Shown here one piece after another: positions 1-9,843 of a stretch of 64,000 bases of DNA (position 1 is the first letter of the stretch; every line of letters starts with the position of its first letter). The position numbers were made by a program, and so were the translations under genes. The notes beneath the pieces are model-generated. The model was not told the DNA's origin. It saw nothing but the letters and a program-made list of their open reading frames with translations, and did not search any database. The stretch lies in contig OY986975.1 of the NCBI GenBank assembly GCA_963920575.1, positions 2,498,650 through 2,562,649 of the forward strand. Reading direction: 5' to 3'. The DNA is from Narthecium ossifragum (lineage: Eukaryota; Streptophyta; Magnoliopsida; Dioscoreales; Nartheciaceae).

Positions 1-20
1 AAAATCAATAGAAACTCTTA

Positions 21-668
21 GGCCATGTTTGGTTGCCATGAGAATTGGAATGGGAATGAGAATGAGAACATGATTGGGAATGCGAACTGGACTGGAAAGG
101 AATTGTGGTTCTTTGGTAGTCAAGGAACTGGAATTAATGAGAATGGAACTTGCAAGTGTTAGGTATACATAATAAACATGGGAATTGGAATGAGAATATA
201 AATTAAAGACCAAAATACCCCTTACTCTAATAGCATAGATTTACGAATATATTTATGTATGTATATGTATTTGCATTACTTTGGCTTACTTTGATTAAAG
301 ATTATTAATAATGAGATAAAGAAATAAGATTATAATTTGAAATGAATGGCAGAGACAAATATCTCCATCGAAATCGTACATATCCAGCATCAATTTGATT
401 AGATAATATTTTTAAAATTAATCCTAACCGTTTGATCAGTTTAATCAAAGAAAGATGAAGGGTATTCATGTACATTCAATGAATATGAGAATTCATGCAT
501 TTGGGGAACTTTGGATTCCCATATCAAATTCGGGAATCTAGAGTTCCCTGAAAAGCAGGAACTTCAATTCCGGTTCCTAAATGAAGGTCGCAACCAAACA
601 CCTTAAATTTCTTATTTTAAAGAATTCTCATTCCGATTCCTGGATGAATAGTGCAACCAAACGTGACC
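21..668. mobile_element. Tourist/PIF-Harbinger-like MITE, 648 bp
   Basis: Terminal inverted repeats GGCCATGTTTGGTTGC (left) and GGTCACGTTTGGTTGC (reverse complement of the right end) are flanked on both sides by TTA (18-20 and 669-671). A TTA duplication with GTTTGGTT-containing ends is the hallmark of Tourist-like MITEs mobilised by PIF/Harbinger transposases. No transposase ORF is present, so it is non-autonomous. The interior is AT-rich with GAATGGGAATGAGAA-like simple motifs near each end. Confidence 0.85.
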
Positions 669-671
669 TTA

Positions 672-1371
672 CATATAGATGTGATCTGCTCCTCTTTAAA
701 GAGCAGCATTGATTGCCTCTAGCCATATATATATATATCAACTCCAACCAGCTTGAAATTAACTAATAAAAAATATATTTTATATCTTTGTATATTATTT
801 CAAAGTTCTTTCTTACTCATTCGGAGTTTAGTTGGTTAATATCTCAGCTCTTGATTATTAGCTGGGATCCTTATGGGTTGGCTTTAGCAAGCAGCTTCGG
901 ATTAGAATTTAGAAACCCTAGCAGCTATCCTATCCTTGGCCTCCTGTTAATTTCTGTGAGCTGTTGATCAGAGACCTGGTCATGCTCCTGCTGGTTCTTT
1001 GCTTAGGAATCTGAGCTTCCCCGGGATTTTGTTCTTATGTTTTGCTGATTGCTATTTTTCTCTCTTTTAACCCTATTCTAGTCATTTGGCTCAATTAATA
1101 ATAAAAAAACCGACATGATCTCTCATCTTTGATATCTAATTCACCTATCTTCATGACATAATCTATAAATACAGAATCCATGATAGTTTGAAGGAGCTAT
1201 ATATGGTGAAAATGTTATATTTTTGACATTTTTGAAGAAAAAACTATGATGTTAAACCCTAGAATACACGCCAAGTGATCAAATTACACATTTCTTCCAT
1301 TGACTGATTGGCCTAAGCTTTTGAGATAATTGGTAATCTATCAAGCGAAGCAAAGGTGGGTTGTCTTTTAA
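672..1371. other. AT-rich intergenic spacer
   Basis: I see no ORF with coding character, RNA gene or transposon end here. It holds short TA runs (about 728-740) and otherwise unstructured AT-rich sequence. Confidence 0.5.
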
Positions 1372-1575
1372 GCCCTTCTTTGTTTCGGGGTTAAAAATGA
1401 GATTAAGGAGGTTATCTCCATTTTTTACTTAAATATTAAAGTAATGAAAGAGTTGTCATCATTTCACCTATCTCATTTTTCTTTATTTTTTTTTATCCTT
1501 ATTTCTTAACCTGACCTTTTCTAACTCTATCTAACCCCTGATCTTATTATCCATAACTCCGAACCAAACGGTGGC
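1372..1575. mobile_element. Tourist-like MITE, 204 bp
   Basis: The element is bounded by TAA target duplications (1369-1371 and 1576-1578). Its ends are GCCCTTCTTTGTTTCGGGG and, on the other strand, GCCACCGTTTGGTTCGGAG, both followed by TTA. The interior (ATGAGATTAAGG, CCTTATTTCTTAACC) resembles the element at 52165-52370, so they belong to one family. Confidence 0.75.
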
Positions 1576-1578
1576 TAA

Positions 1579-2136
1579 TTGTCAACGTCATATCCTACTT
1601 GGAGTTTCTTACCCGAGAGAGAGACTTGATGGGCTCGATGGTTTGTGGGACACGTGGATGACAGATGCCTATTTCAATAGTATTTGACTATTTCTTCATC
1701 TACACTCCGGATATTTTTTGAAAACTCAAAAGATTCGATCCATATTTGAATAGTATTTGAATTTATCTGAATAATAAGCCTGATATAAAAAATAAAGGTG
1801 CATCAGACGGTTGGATTTAGAAACACATTCGTAGATTTATTACAACCATCTAATTAAATCTGTACTAGTTCAACATAAAATATGGTCGGAGATCTTTGAC
1901 TTCGAACCATGCATGTCGTTCTCCTCATTCAGTCTAAATATTTATTATATATATATATATATATTATTTTTATATGAGGTTATGGTTATAAGTGAAATTT
2001 TCGTTATTCTACGTGACGGGAGAATGTCCTAAGTGAAGCCTATGTGACATGATAATTTTAAGTTGATGAGTATTTAATGAGAGGAAGTTATTGGAGTAGG
2101 ATTGATGGTTACCCTCTCATGTGACAAGCGAAACTA

Positions 2137-2184
<48 letters not shown>

Positions 2185-2394
2185 CAAGATACATGGACAC
2201 AAGGTTGCTTCATGATTGTTTCTCTTCTCGGGGGCACCAATTAATAGATATAGAGCATTAGCCTAAGCTATTTAGCCTTGCTAATGAACTTTGCTTCTTA
2301 AAACGTTATATATATATTTATATATATATATGGAAAAAGTAATTAGCATTTGAATTCCTAAAAGTGGTGTATTAATTGGTAAATAGCAAATCAA
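1579..2394. repeat. AT-rich spacer with (TA)n microsatellites
   Basis: No gene is visible. Two dinucleotide TA tracts occur, about 1948-1965 and a pure run of about 40 bp at 2138-2182. A shorter TA-rich run is at about 2308-2331, near the 3' end of the minus-strand gene. Confidence 0.6.
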
Positions 2395-3105
2395 TCAATA
2401 CAGAAGACAAATCAGGCCGGCGACGAAGGCGGCGGCGGCGGCGACCGCGACCGCGCTCCCCCTGACGGCGAACGCACCGCTTGATTCATCATTGACACCA
2501 GCTGACTTAGGTGAAGCGGTAGGGCTGATGAACTTCGCCATCACATCGGCGACGTTCACCTGCGAGCTGCTCAACAGGGAGGCCGCCTCATTCATGATCG
2601 TCTCCGGATTCTGCTTAACGCCTTCCACGACGGCATTGACCTTGTCGGGGTTGACGCCGGGCAGAATGTCGCCGATGGCCTTGTGCATGTCGTCAGGCAG
2701 CTGAATGTTTGGGATCTTGATTGCGATGCCGCCGGAGGGAGGGCTGGCGACTGCCGCCGTGGGGGCGAGGACGTCGACGTCGTGATGGATCTGCTTAACG
2801 GCGTTGACCTTGTCAGCATTGATCATGCCGGACAGAATGCCGCTGGCGACCTTGTTCACATCCGAAACCTCGATGCCGGAGGGGGCTCTGGCGACCGCCG
2901 TCGTTGGGGTGATGAACCTCTTGATTTCGGAGGCGACGGCGGGGGTGAGGCTAGCCGTGAGGTCCTGTTCGGCCGATTGGCCCGGCGTACGGGAGTTGAT
3001 TAAGGAGTAGAAGAAACCCGCCGGCATGGAGCCGTCATCGCCGGCCAAGCTCGACGCGGTGATCGCGAGGAAGATGGCGACGATGGAAGCGAGCCGGAGG
3101 GCCAT
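2395..3105 (-). CDS. Small secreted, probably GPI-anchored protein of unknown function
   Basis: A single-exon ORF of 236 residues from the ATG at 3105. An upstream ATG-frame extension reaches 3171, but a TATA-like TTATAA lies there, so the start at 3105 fits better. It also places a classic signal peptide (residues 1-22, ending SSLAG) at the N-terminus. The mature part is rich in Ala, Val, Ser and Pro and has two related segments of about 45-50 residues, each with (A)PTxAVA..PSG followed by NxDKVNAV. The C-terminus is a 19-residue hydrophobic tail (AVAVAAAAAFVAGLICLLY) after a Ser/Gly-rich stretch, which is the layout of a GPI-attachment signal. I do not recognise a named family. A cell-surface protein of arabinogalactan-like type is possible, but this is inference. 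It is convergent with nothing close by; its 3' end faces TA-rich spacer. Confidence 0.7.
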   Translation of the reverse strand: MALRLASIVAIFLAITASSLAGDDGSMPAGFFYSLINSRTPGQSAEQDLTASLTPAVASEIKRFITPTTAVARAPSGIEVSDVNKVASGILSGMINADKVNAVKQIHHDVDVLAPTAAVASPPSGGIAIKIPNIQLPDDMHKAIGDILPGVNPDKVNAVVEGVKQNPETIMNEAASLLSSSQVNVADVMAKFISPTASPKSAGVNDESSGAFAVRGSAVAVAAAAAFVAGLICLLY

Positions 3106-3170
3106 TGCGACGACCGGAGAGGATGGGAGGAGATAGATGTATGTTGGAAGGAGATGGAGCCGGCGATGCA

Positions 3171-3178
3171 TTATAAAG
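3171..3178 (-). promoter_or_regulatory. Candidate TATA box of the 2395-3105 gene
   Basis: The minus strand reads CTCTTTATAATGC, about 66-73 bp before the ATG at 3105. This spacing gives a short leader of about 35-40 nt and supports the downstream start codon. Confidence 0.4.
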
Positions 3179-3365
3179 AGATGGTTTAATTCGGTTATAA
3201 GTTGAGTTGGCGGGAAAGGTAATTTTTAGATTCCAACAATCTACAGGTCTGTCGTACTCGGAGTTAGTTATAAGTTAGTGTATTCGATGGTTATAAGGTG
3301 TTTTCCTTTTGTTATTTAGGAGGGGGGTTTTGTTGTTAGCCTGTCGTGCATAACAAATTCGAATG
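3179..3365. other. Short spacer between two minus-strand genes
   Basis: Promoter-proximal DNA of the 2395-3105 gene and 3' flank of the glycosyltransferase gene. No other feature is seen. Confidence 0.4.
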
Positions 3366-3452
3366 CCAGAGAGAAAGCCAGAGAAAGAGCTCTACACAGA
3401 GAGAGAGCCAGAGAAAGAGCTCTACAGAGAGAGAGAGCCAGAGAAAGAGCTC

Positions 3453-3492
<40 letters not shown>
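3366..3492. repeat. 33-bp minisatellite plus (GA)n
   Basis: Three to four tandem copies of a unit containing GCCAGAGAAAGAGCTCTACA, each introduced by a GAGA run, merge into a pure (GA)n microsatellite (about 3450-3490). It lies just past the 3' end of the minus-strand glycosyltransferase gene. Confidence 0.8.
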
Positions 3493-3495
<3 letters not shown>

Positions 3496-3571
3496 GATAT
3501 ATATGTTTGGCCAAACAATATTTTTTCCATATAAAGTGATCATGCACGTTACAAGAACCCCTAGAAGGGTT

Positions 3572-5969
3572 TTATCTATCACGGCAATGATCAGGAACCC
3601 TCCAAGTGAAGCCTCCGAGCTGCTTCTCTTTGGCAGGCCGAGCTGTATAGTTTCGCCAATCATCAAGGAGAATGCTGAGATCATGAATCTTCTTCTCCAT
3701 GCCGATGCAACAGTTGGCGTGCATCGTGCACACCCTGTTCAGGTCTCTGCTGGGCTGACAGAACCCCCCGAAGTTCTCCGTGTCCAGGAATCTCATCTGC
3801 AGCCCTAACTGGCCAACGAACCGGCTGCCTTTGATCTTGTTGAACACATCCTGGTCATGCAACTTAGGGTATTGTTTCCTTGACACATACCAATGCATGT
3901 AGAACTTGATGGTGGAAGAATTGGATTGCACGTAGAGGAACCCTCCGTTGGCGCTGTTGGCCATGCTAGATGTGTCCCCCCTGAATTGATCGCAGGCGAT
4001 CGCCAGGTGAGCATCTGTAGGTAAGTATGGGAAAGGATTTCTGAACCACATGACGTCCAAGTCCTGCAAATTCCCAAGCTATATGTATAAGCAAGCATGT
4101 TATTGTTCATCTTCGATCTCTTGATATATATTTCTAACATACATTTAGACGGTCACGAGATTCCTAGTTAAAACAGCAGTGGTATCATAGTATTAGCATT
4201 GATATTGGAATAATACCGTGAAAATGAAACTGTATCCGAGCTCTAGAACTGATCGAAGGAAGTCGATCCTCCTCCACATCATCTTTAGGTAATCCTCAGA
4301 CAAAAAAGCCTTCTCACCGGAGAAATCAATACCTTGAGTTTTGAGGAAATAGCAGTGCTTGTGTACTGATTTGCATTGACCGTACGCCTTAGCGTCCAAT
4401 GACACAATCACCAAATGGCTCAGAAGGCTCTCCGTCTGCTCGCCTATGCGGAAGCTCTCTAGGAAGAGAGTCAAGATGGAACCCGGCTTCGACCATGCTT
4501 CGTTGAGGGTGGTGATGATCACCGTCTTGTTTGCCATGGAAACTTTGGATAATAACTCGTCTAAGTCTAGAGTTTCTTGAGTACTCAGCCCCTGCAGAAG
4601 CCAAGAACATACAGATCATTCAGCTAGCTTTGATAGTCTAAACGAAAATTGAGGCCAATTTTACTCAGAATACTAGCACTTAGAAAGTAGCTAGTTTGAA
4701 GCTTAGATTGAGATGAAATATTGCCCATTGTTTGTCCAGAGATATTATTTTCCTAGAGTAGAATTTTGAGAATATTTGATGTAGGAAAGAATAATATTAA
4801 CTCAAAACACATGGAAAGCACTAGAAAAAATCATAGTAAAGTGTTTAAAGAGATTAATCAGCATGGGGAATGGGCTATCTTTGCATAGCACATATATATA
4901 AAAGCATATAATTTGTGCTTGCTTTTATCTATTTTATAAGATCACATGCATTCTATCATGCCGTTGAGAATGACCGATTCAAGTTATGCTCGGATATACC
5001 GGGTGATCGAGATGAAGTCAAGGAATGGGTTTTACCAGTGGCAGGTGACAGGGTTCCATCTAGTTATTATATATTGGGCACCGCTTTTCCGGGGCCACAC
5101 ATCTATTTCAAGCTTCTGTATTCATACATACCCCGCAACCCCCCCCCCCCCCACCCCCCCCCCCACACCCACACACACGCACGCACGCAGGTGCCATTTG
5201 GGGGTGAAGTTCCTCCACATCTACATGGAAGATGTGCATATCATGGTTCATGGCTCATCCCTTCTACCATGTGGGCCCACTCTTCATGGCTCATCCCTTC
5301 TACCATAGTGGGCCCACTCTTCATGGCTCATCCCTTTCTACCATGTGGACCATCTCTCTCTCTCTCTCTCTCTCTCCACACACACACACAAGGTCACAAC
5401 ACCTCTTTTTCCCTAATTTCCCTCACCCTAAAATCCAATGGGCAAAATAGGAGCCGCCACTTCGGTGGAAGTTCAATCGATATCAAGGGAAGTACTCATT
5501 AATCAATAGCATATATATAGATAATGAGATTATTATACATCAATTTCGGAACATAAAAAATAATAATCAAGTAATTAGATGAAATTCTTCAAATATTATT
5601 AATACATGTTTTGTATTTTTGTGTTAAATAACTTATAGATCCATATTCAAAAAGTGGCCTCTAAGTAAAGCCGGTCCCTCCCAAGCCAAATTTCTGGCTT
5701 TTCACCTGTTAAAAAGTGATTTTAGGAATCATTCTAGTTGAGCTAAGGAAAGCAAACCATAACCAAAAAAAGAGGGCTTATTCATTAACAAATGGCAATT
5801 TATTAAAGATCTCATGGTATCCATGAGATGGGTCAAAGGGGTTCCTAATTTAGGCACCATGCCATTGATAGAACATCAATAAACTCCATTTTTTTGTGAG
5901 AAATATAGCACAATAAAACTATATTATGCATCTCCAATAAAAACCAGTATTTTTAGATATAGGTGTTTC

Positions 5970-6015
<46 letters not shown>

Positions 6016-6376
6016 AATCATCATGCCCAAATGAAGAAGTGATGATCAGATCAAATCAAACAAGAAGAGAAAGACGGATGATGTATTTTTAATAATTAAA
6101 CAAAAATCTACGGCTAAGAGTGATGGATTTTTTATTCAAATGGTCTGGATTTGTAGAGACTAACACACAAACCAAAAAAAAAGAAAAAAAAAGAGGATGA
6201 GTTGTGGCACCACCAACCTGACTAAAAGCATCTCTCATGGATTCAGAGCTCCAACCTGGCAGCTGCCCAAACCGTCCGGCGGAGTCTGCGTTGAGGTACA
6301 GCCACAGGAACAGGGCTCCGGCGGCCGCCGACAGGAGATGGGAAACCGGAGGCCTGATCACCTCCAGAAGAGCCAT
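3572..6376 (-). CDS. DUF271/GT77-like nucleotide-diphospho-sugar transferase, type II membrane protein (copy 1)
   Basis: Three exons on the minus strand: 6376-6218, 4591-4217 and 4063-3572, all joined in phase 0, giving 341 residues. Donors are CAG|GTTGGT and ACG|GTATTA; acceptors are CTGCAG and TTTGCAG. Exon 1 has a short cytosolic stretch and one transmembrane anchor (about residues 10-30, HLLSAAAGALFLWLYLN), as in Golgi type II transferases. Exon 2 starts the catalytic domain (TVIITTLNEAW) and contains LKMMWRRIDFL. Exon 3 opens with D179-L-D181-VMWFRNPF, the DxD metal/nucleotide-sugar site, then NGGFLYVQSN, LHDQDVFN and FGGFCQPSRDLNRVCTMHANCC. This is the plant family of At4g15970-like proteins (Pfam Nucleotid_trans), thought to add sugars to wall glycans or glycoproteins; the substrate is unknown. 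Length matches the family. A paralogue with identical exon phases is at 25687-27781. Intron 1 (1.6 kb) is full of simple repeats. Confidence 0.85.
5131..5400. repeat. Poly-C tract, 36-38-bp tandem repeat and CT/CA microsatellites in intron 1
   Basis: A C-rich tract at about 5141-5164 runs into a CA/CG-rich stretch. From about 5246 a unit containing CATGGCTCATCCCTTCTACCA followed by a GTGGGCCCAC core repeats three to four times to about 5349. Pure (CT)n and (CA)n runs follow at about 5355-5391. All lie in the first intron of the glycosyltransferase gene. Confidence 0.75.
5972..6011. repeat. (GA)n microsatellite in intron 1
   Basis: About 20 uninterrupted GA dinucleotides, roughly 210 bp from the exon 1 donor on the transcribed strand. 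Confidence 0.9.
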
Positions 6377-6913
6377 CTTCTTCAAAACATTAAACTGGTG
6401 TTTTGGTCCCCATCTCGATGGTTTATTTAGAATACTAGAAAATAACTCAATGGCGTCAAAGGGAAAGGATATTCCTTCAAACAATTCTTTTTTATAATTA
6501 TTGGAGTAGACCTTTCTTATTACATTTTTCGACCACCTTTTCACCATCCTTTATTTTTGGTTTTTGCACCAAAAATTAATTACACATGTGGTAAAAGACG
6601 AATAGGCCACTTTACCTTTCAAAACGGAAATGGGTTTAATGTTAGAGGCCATGTGGAGGCACATGAGTGGGTGGGGGGGGTGGGGACCTGCCGAGTCACA
6701 TGTTTGCGTAAAAAGAGGGGGCAAGGGACAGCCACATGTGGTCCCCCCTCCTATTAACTCACTCTGTACGTAAATCGAATTTTTTTTTTGCTGTTTGGGC
6801 CCTGGGATTTGCTTTTGGAACTTTAGCCCTGTGTTTTTTTGCTGTTTGGCCCCTACAATTCCTGGGATCGGGACGAGCGGATATCAAAAATCCGTGGAAT
6901 TCACGCATTTGGA

Positions 6914-7738
6914 GAATTTTTTGCCATATGATACCTCTTGCACCGTTTGGTTGGGGGATTGAAAATCCCTATCTCGGGATAAATCCATTTTATCCCTGCA
7001 TTACAGCCAAACATCATTTAATCCTCATTTTTATCTCCACTTTTATCTCTATTCCTATCCCCATTTTATCTCTACTTTATCCCTACTTTTCAACCAATCA
7101 TTACTTCATCATCCCTACTTTTCAACCAATCACATCAACTTTATCCCTACTTTTTCAACAAAACATTACTAATTTATCATTACTTTTTAATAAAATACCA
7201 TACATATCCCACTACTTATCCCAGGTTACCAATCCCTATCCCCTCTAATCCCGGGATAGACTATCCCGCAACCAAACGCACCCCTAAGGTTTCGTTTTGA
7301 CAATCTGATACCCATGTGATGTTTTTTTGCAATCTCATACCCACCGGTCAGTAAAGTTCCAGTTTTACCCTCGCCTACATACATGCCATGGATTTGTGCT
7401 GCCAAAGCATTAAATGCATACGGCGGTGTCAGCCCATGAGAAGACTTTCGAGCATTAAATGCGTCCTTAACTACGTGTAGAAATTCACGCGCGTAGTTAA
7501 CAAACACGCATAAAAGTCTACCACCTTCGTGGCTAGCGGTAGAAGACATGCCGGAGCTTAGCCTCTCCCGCCTTTCTCAGTTCTTCGACGGCGACGGCAT
7601 GGATCTGGGTCAAGGGGTAGTAGGCGGCCACATTGCGCTGGACCCACGATAAGGAAAACGCCGGGCGCGACGCCGCCGAGGCCAGGATCTCGTTGGGCAT
7701 GGTCACCAAGATGCGGATGCTCGTGCCGGCCATGGCGC
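6914..7738. repeat. Left terminal inverted repeat of the Pack-MULE
   Basis: It matches the reverse complement of 18868-18496 and then 8671-8570 almost base for base, apart from the MITE at about 6939-7282. It includes AACTACGYG motifs and the GH17-coding segment (AMAGTSIRILVTMPNE on the minus strand). The inner edge is at GGCCATGGCG, where the arms diverge. Confidence 0.8.
6939..7282. mobile_element. MITE inserted in the left MULE TIR
   Basis: The right TIR reads continuously through GATACCCCTAAGG, while the left TIR is broken there by about 345 bp. The insert begins GCACCGTTTGGTTG and ends, in reverse complement, GGTGCGTTTGGTTG. Its interior is rich in TTTATCCCTACTTTT motifs. The ends resemble Tourist-like MITEs, but I could not define a clean TSD, so the exact edges are uncertain by a few bases. 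Confidence 0.7.
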
Positions 7739-8055
7739 GGAGCACGCTAGCGTCGGCGTCGTAGAGCTTGATCTAGGCAATTCTCTGGGCTTTGAGCAGC
7801 TCCACCACCTTCGTGGCTGGGGGGAGGTTGTTTGCCACTCGACCATAGTTCACTCCTACATAACCACCGGCTACAAACATATATATATATATACTATGTC
7901 AAAACACAAAGCATAGAATACCATGAGCATATATAGAGAGAGAGGACATGCATTGGGTGGTTCATGTGTGTGTACGTACCTGCACAGGGGAAGGAGGAGG
8001 CACAAGAGAGCAAGAGGAGCAACAAGGAAGAGAGGAGGGTACTCAGAGGCCCCAT
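7587..8055 (-). pseudogene. Captured glucan endo-1,3-beta-glucosidase (GH17) fragment, truncated
   Basis: Two exons on the minus strand. Exon 1 (8055-7980) encodes a signal peptide starting MGPLSTLLSSLLLLLLSCAS and ends at a GTACGT donor. Exon 2 begins at 7870 after a TTTGTAG acceptor and the phases fit. It reads GGYVGVNYGRVANNLPP, KVVELLKAQRIA, IKLYDADASVLRAMAGTSI and RILVTMPNE, the N-terminal start of GH17 beta-1,3-glucanases. A TAG stop at 7775-7773 interrupts the frame before IKLYDAD. Homology ends after TQIHAVAV, short of the catalytic glutamates, so it cannot be an active enzyme. The stretch from 7738 downward belongs to the MULE TIR and is therefore also present, diverged, at 8570-8671 and 18496-18530. 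Retention of an intron shows capture from genomic DNA rather than cDNA. Confidence 0.8.
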
Positions 8056-8084
8056 GCTTCCTCTCCCGACGGCGTCGACCACAC

Positions 8085-8405
8085 ATGAGAGTTTCTATGC
8101 GTTGTGGTGTGAGTTTCTACGCGTGGTTATGTGAGTTTTTACGCGTGGTTGGTATAGAGTTATACTCATACTATACACGTAATATACTCGTCTATAGAGT
8201 GTAACTCTATACACGCGTAGAAACTCACACAACCACACATACAAAGAGTTTGTACGCGTGGTTGTGTGAGTTTGTACGCGTGGTTGATATAGAGTTATAC
8301 TCATCTATAAACTATAACTCTATACATGTGTAGAAACTCACACAACCACTCATACAAAGAGTTTCTACGGGTGGTTGTGTGAGTTTCTACGCGTGGTTAT
8401 GTAAA
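8085..8405. repeat. ACGCGT-core direct and inverted repeats inside the Pack-MULE
   Basis: A motif GAGTTTCTACGCGTGGTT and variants occurs about eight times in both orientations (for example near 8113, 8139, 8210, 8253, 8275 and 8386), separated by TATAGAGTTATACTC and its reverse. A related motif (TTTCTACGCGTAGTTAA) sits in both MULE TIRs. Confidence 0.7.
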
Positions 8406-8569
8406 CCCATGCAAACGTGTCACTCCACGACCTCCCTCCGGCAAACCCATGCAAACGTCCACCCCCTTCATCAGCAGCAACGCATGCACTCCTCTCTCAT
8501 TCAAAAAAAAATCATAATCCAACGGAACCGAGCACGGGCACGAATCTCAAAGATATCCGGTCTCTCCCT
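8406..8569. other. Pack-MULE interior of unknown origin
   Basis: A duplicated ACCCATGCAAACGT phrase (about 8405 and 8445) is visible. No gene is recognised. Confidence 0.3.
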
Positions 8570-8900
8570 CGCCATGGCCGGCACGAGCATCCGCGTCTTG
8601 GTGACCATGCCCAACGAGATCTTCGGCGGCGTCGTGCCCGGCGTTTTCCTTATCGTGGGTCCAGCGCAATGTGTGAGGGCCCGTCCCTCATACCTGACTC
8701 GACCGCGTGGGTCGAGAGCCGGTTTCCTGTTGGTTTGGTTCCGCGTCGGGCACGATCGGGCGATCGTGTGGCGGTCTTGGACCCCGGGGGCATTTTGGTA
8801 AATTTGCCCTCTGGTGGTCGGTTTCACACCCGCGTTCCACACACTGACTTTGATTGATGTATGTGTTTGATTAGAATCCCTAGGATGCGTCCGATCGGAG

Positions 8901-8965
8901 GATCGGAGCTCGATCGGGAAAGATCGGTTTGGACGGCTGAGATAGATTTGGAATGCCTATATAAG
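8901..8965 (+). promoter_or_regulatory. LTR promoter: GGAGCTCGATCGGG box and TATA box
   Basis: The box (8901-8926) contains GATCGGAGCTCGATCGGG followed by AAAGATCG and lies about 32 bp before TATATAAG (8958-8965). The same pairing recurs at 16320-16384 (3' LTR), 60739-60803 (solo LTR) and 50842-50905 (LTR remnant), so it is the most constrained part of U3. Confidence 0.7.
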
Positions 8966-9502
8966 CCAAGTCCCTTTCTCTCTTTCTCTCACTCCTCCTT
9001 CACCTGTCGTTTTCTCCTTCTCTCTCTCTCTCCTTCGGCTGGACTAGGGTTTGAAGGATTGGGCTTCGGATCGCGGATCTTGTCGGCTTGACCAACGGGA
9101 CGCGTGGAGGAGCTACCCTACTTGTCCAAGTAGGTGTTTCTACCCCGATCCTTGGATCGGGTTCTCCTAGGATAGGTTTTATGAGCTTTCGCTGTAGGTG
9201 CATGTGTTAGAATGCTGTGTGGATCAATGCATGTGTAGTATAGCTTGTTTCCAGTATTCCTATCAGTGGATTTCCGTATTTTAACGGTTGGTTTCCGTAT
9301 TATCGCCGTTTTGTCGGTTTTTGTCCATTTGGACCTAGATAGGGGATTTAACCTTCAAAACCTGGATTTCTTCACTCCACTAGTTTCCCCTTGGCTAAAT
9401 ATACTTGCTTGCAAAATCTCATTTAATTCCAACATGATTTGGTACTTGAAATCCAAAGAAATGGATTTCCGACACTGTTCTGATGAACTTTGCCAAGAGC
9501 TC

Positions 9503-9843
9503 GACGGTCGATCGGTGCATCGACCGTCACATGTTGTTTTACGCCTTCTGGGCCTGGTGGTCGACCGTCGCATCGACCGTCGGGCTCTGTCGGGATTTTA
9601 GCCTCCCACGGTCGATGGGTCGATCGACCGTGGGTCCTCTCTCTTTTTCATCCCGCCTCACGGTCGACCGTCGGATCGACCGTCGCATCGTTCGTGAGGC
9701 TCTGTCTCGTTTTGGGCTCTCGACGGTCGATGGGCCGATCGACCGTCGCCCATGAGGTTTTCTTCGTTTTGGCCTCACGGTCGATCGGTGGATCGACCGT
9801 GACATCGTCCGTGGTCTCACGGTCGATCCCCGGATCGACCGTG
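9503..9843. repeat. Hairpin array in the 5' LTR (ACGGTCGAT-N6-ATCGACCGT)
   Basis: Five perfect inverted repeats with arms of 10-12 bp and a constant 6-base spacer: 9503-9528, 9605-9634, 9721-9748, 9775-9802 and 9818-9843. Partial or overlapping units lie at 9559-9582 and 9658-9700. The core is GGTCGAT/ATCGACC, while the outer arm bases differ from unit to unit but stay paired. Confidence 0.9.

Noticed and set aside
3316..3684. ORFs of SLSLSL and EREREREK type
   Set aside because: Microsatellite translations of the GA repeat region.
4973..5030. Phrase GGTGATCGAGATGAAGTCAAGG resembling 53214-53235
   Set aside because: The similarity is short (about 35 bp) and cannot be extended; probably fragments of an old dispersed repeat.
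7226..7549. Minus-strand 107-codon ORF in the left MULE TIR and its counterpart at 18577-18933
   Set aside because: The two are simply the inverted copies of the TIR; no protein family match and the frame differs between arms.
7587..8055. GH17 fragment as a functional glucanase gene
   Set aside because: It has an internal stop, lacks the catalytic glutamates and lies in a Pack-MULE.
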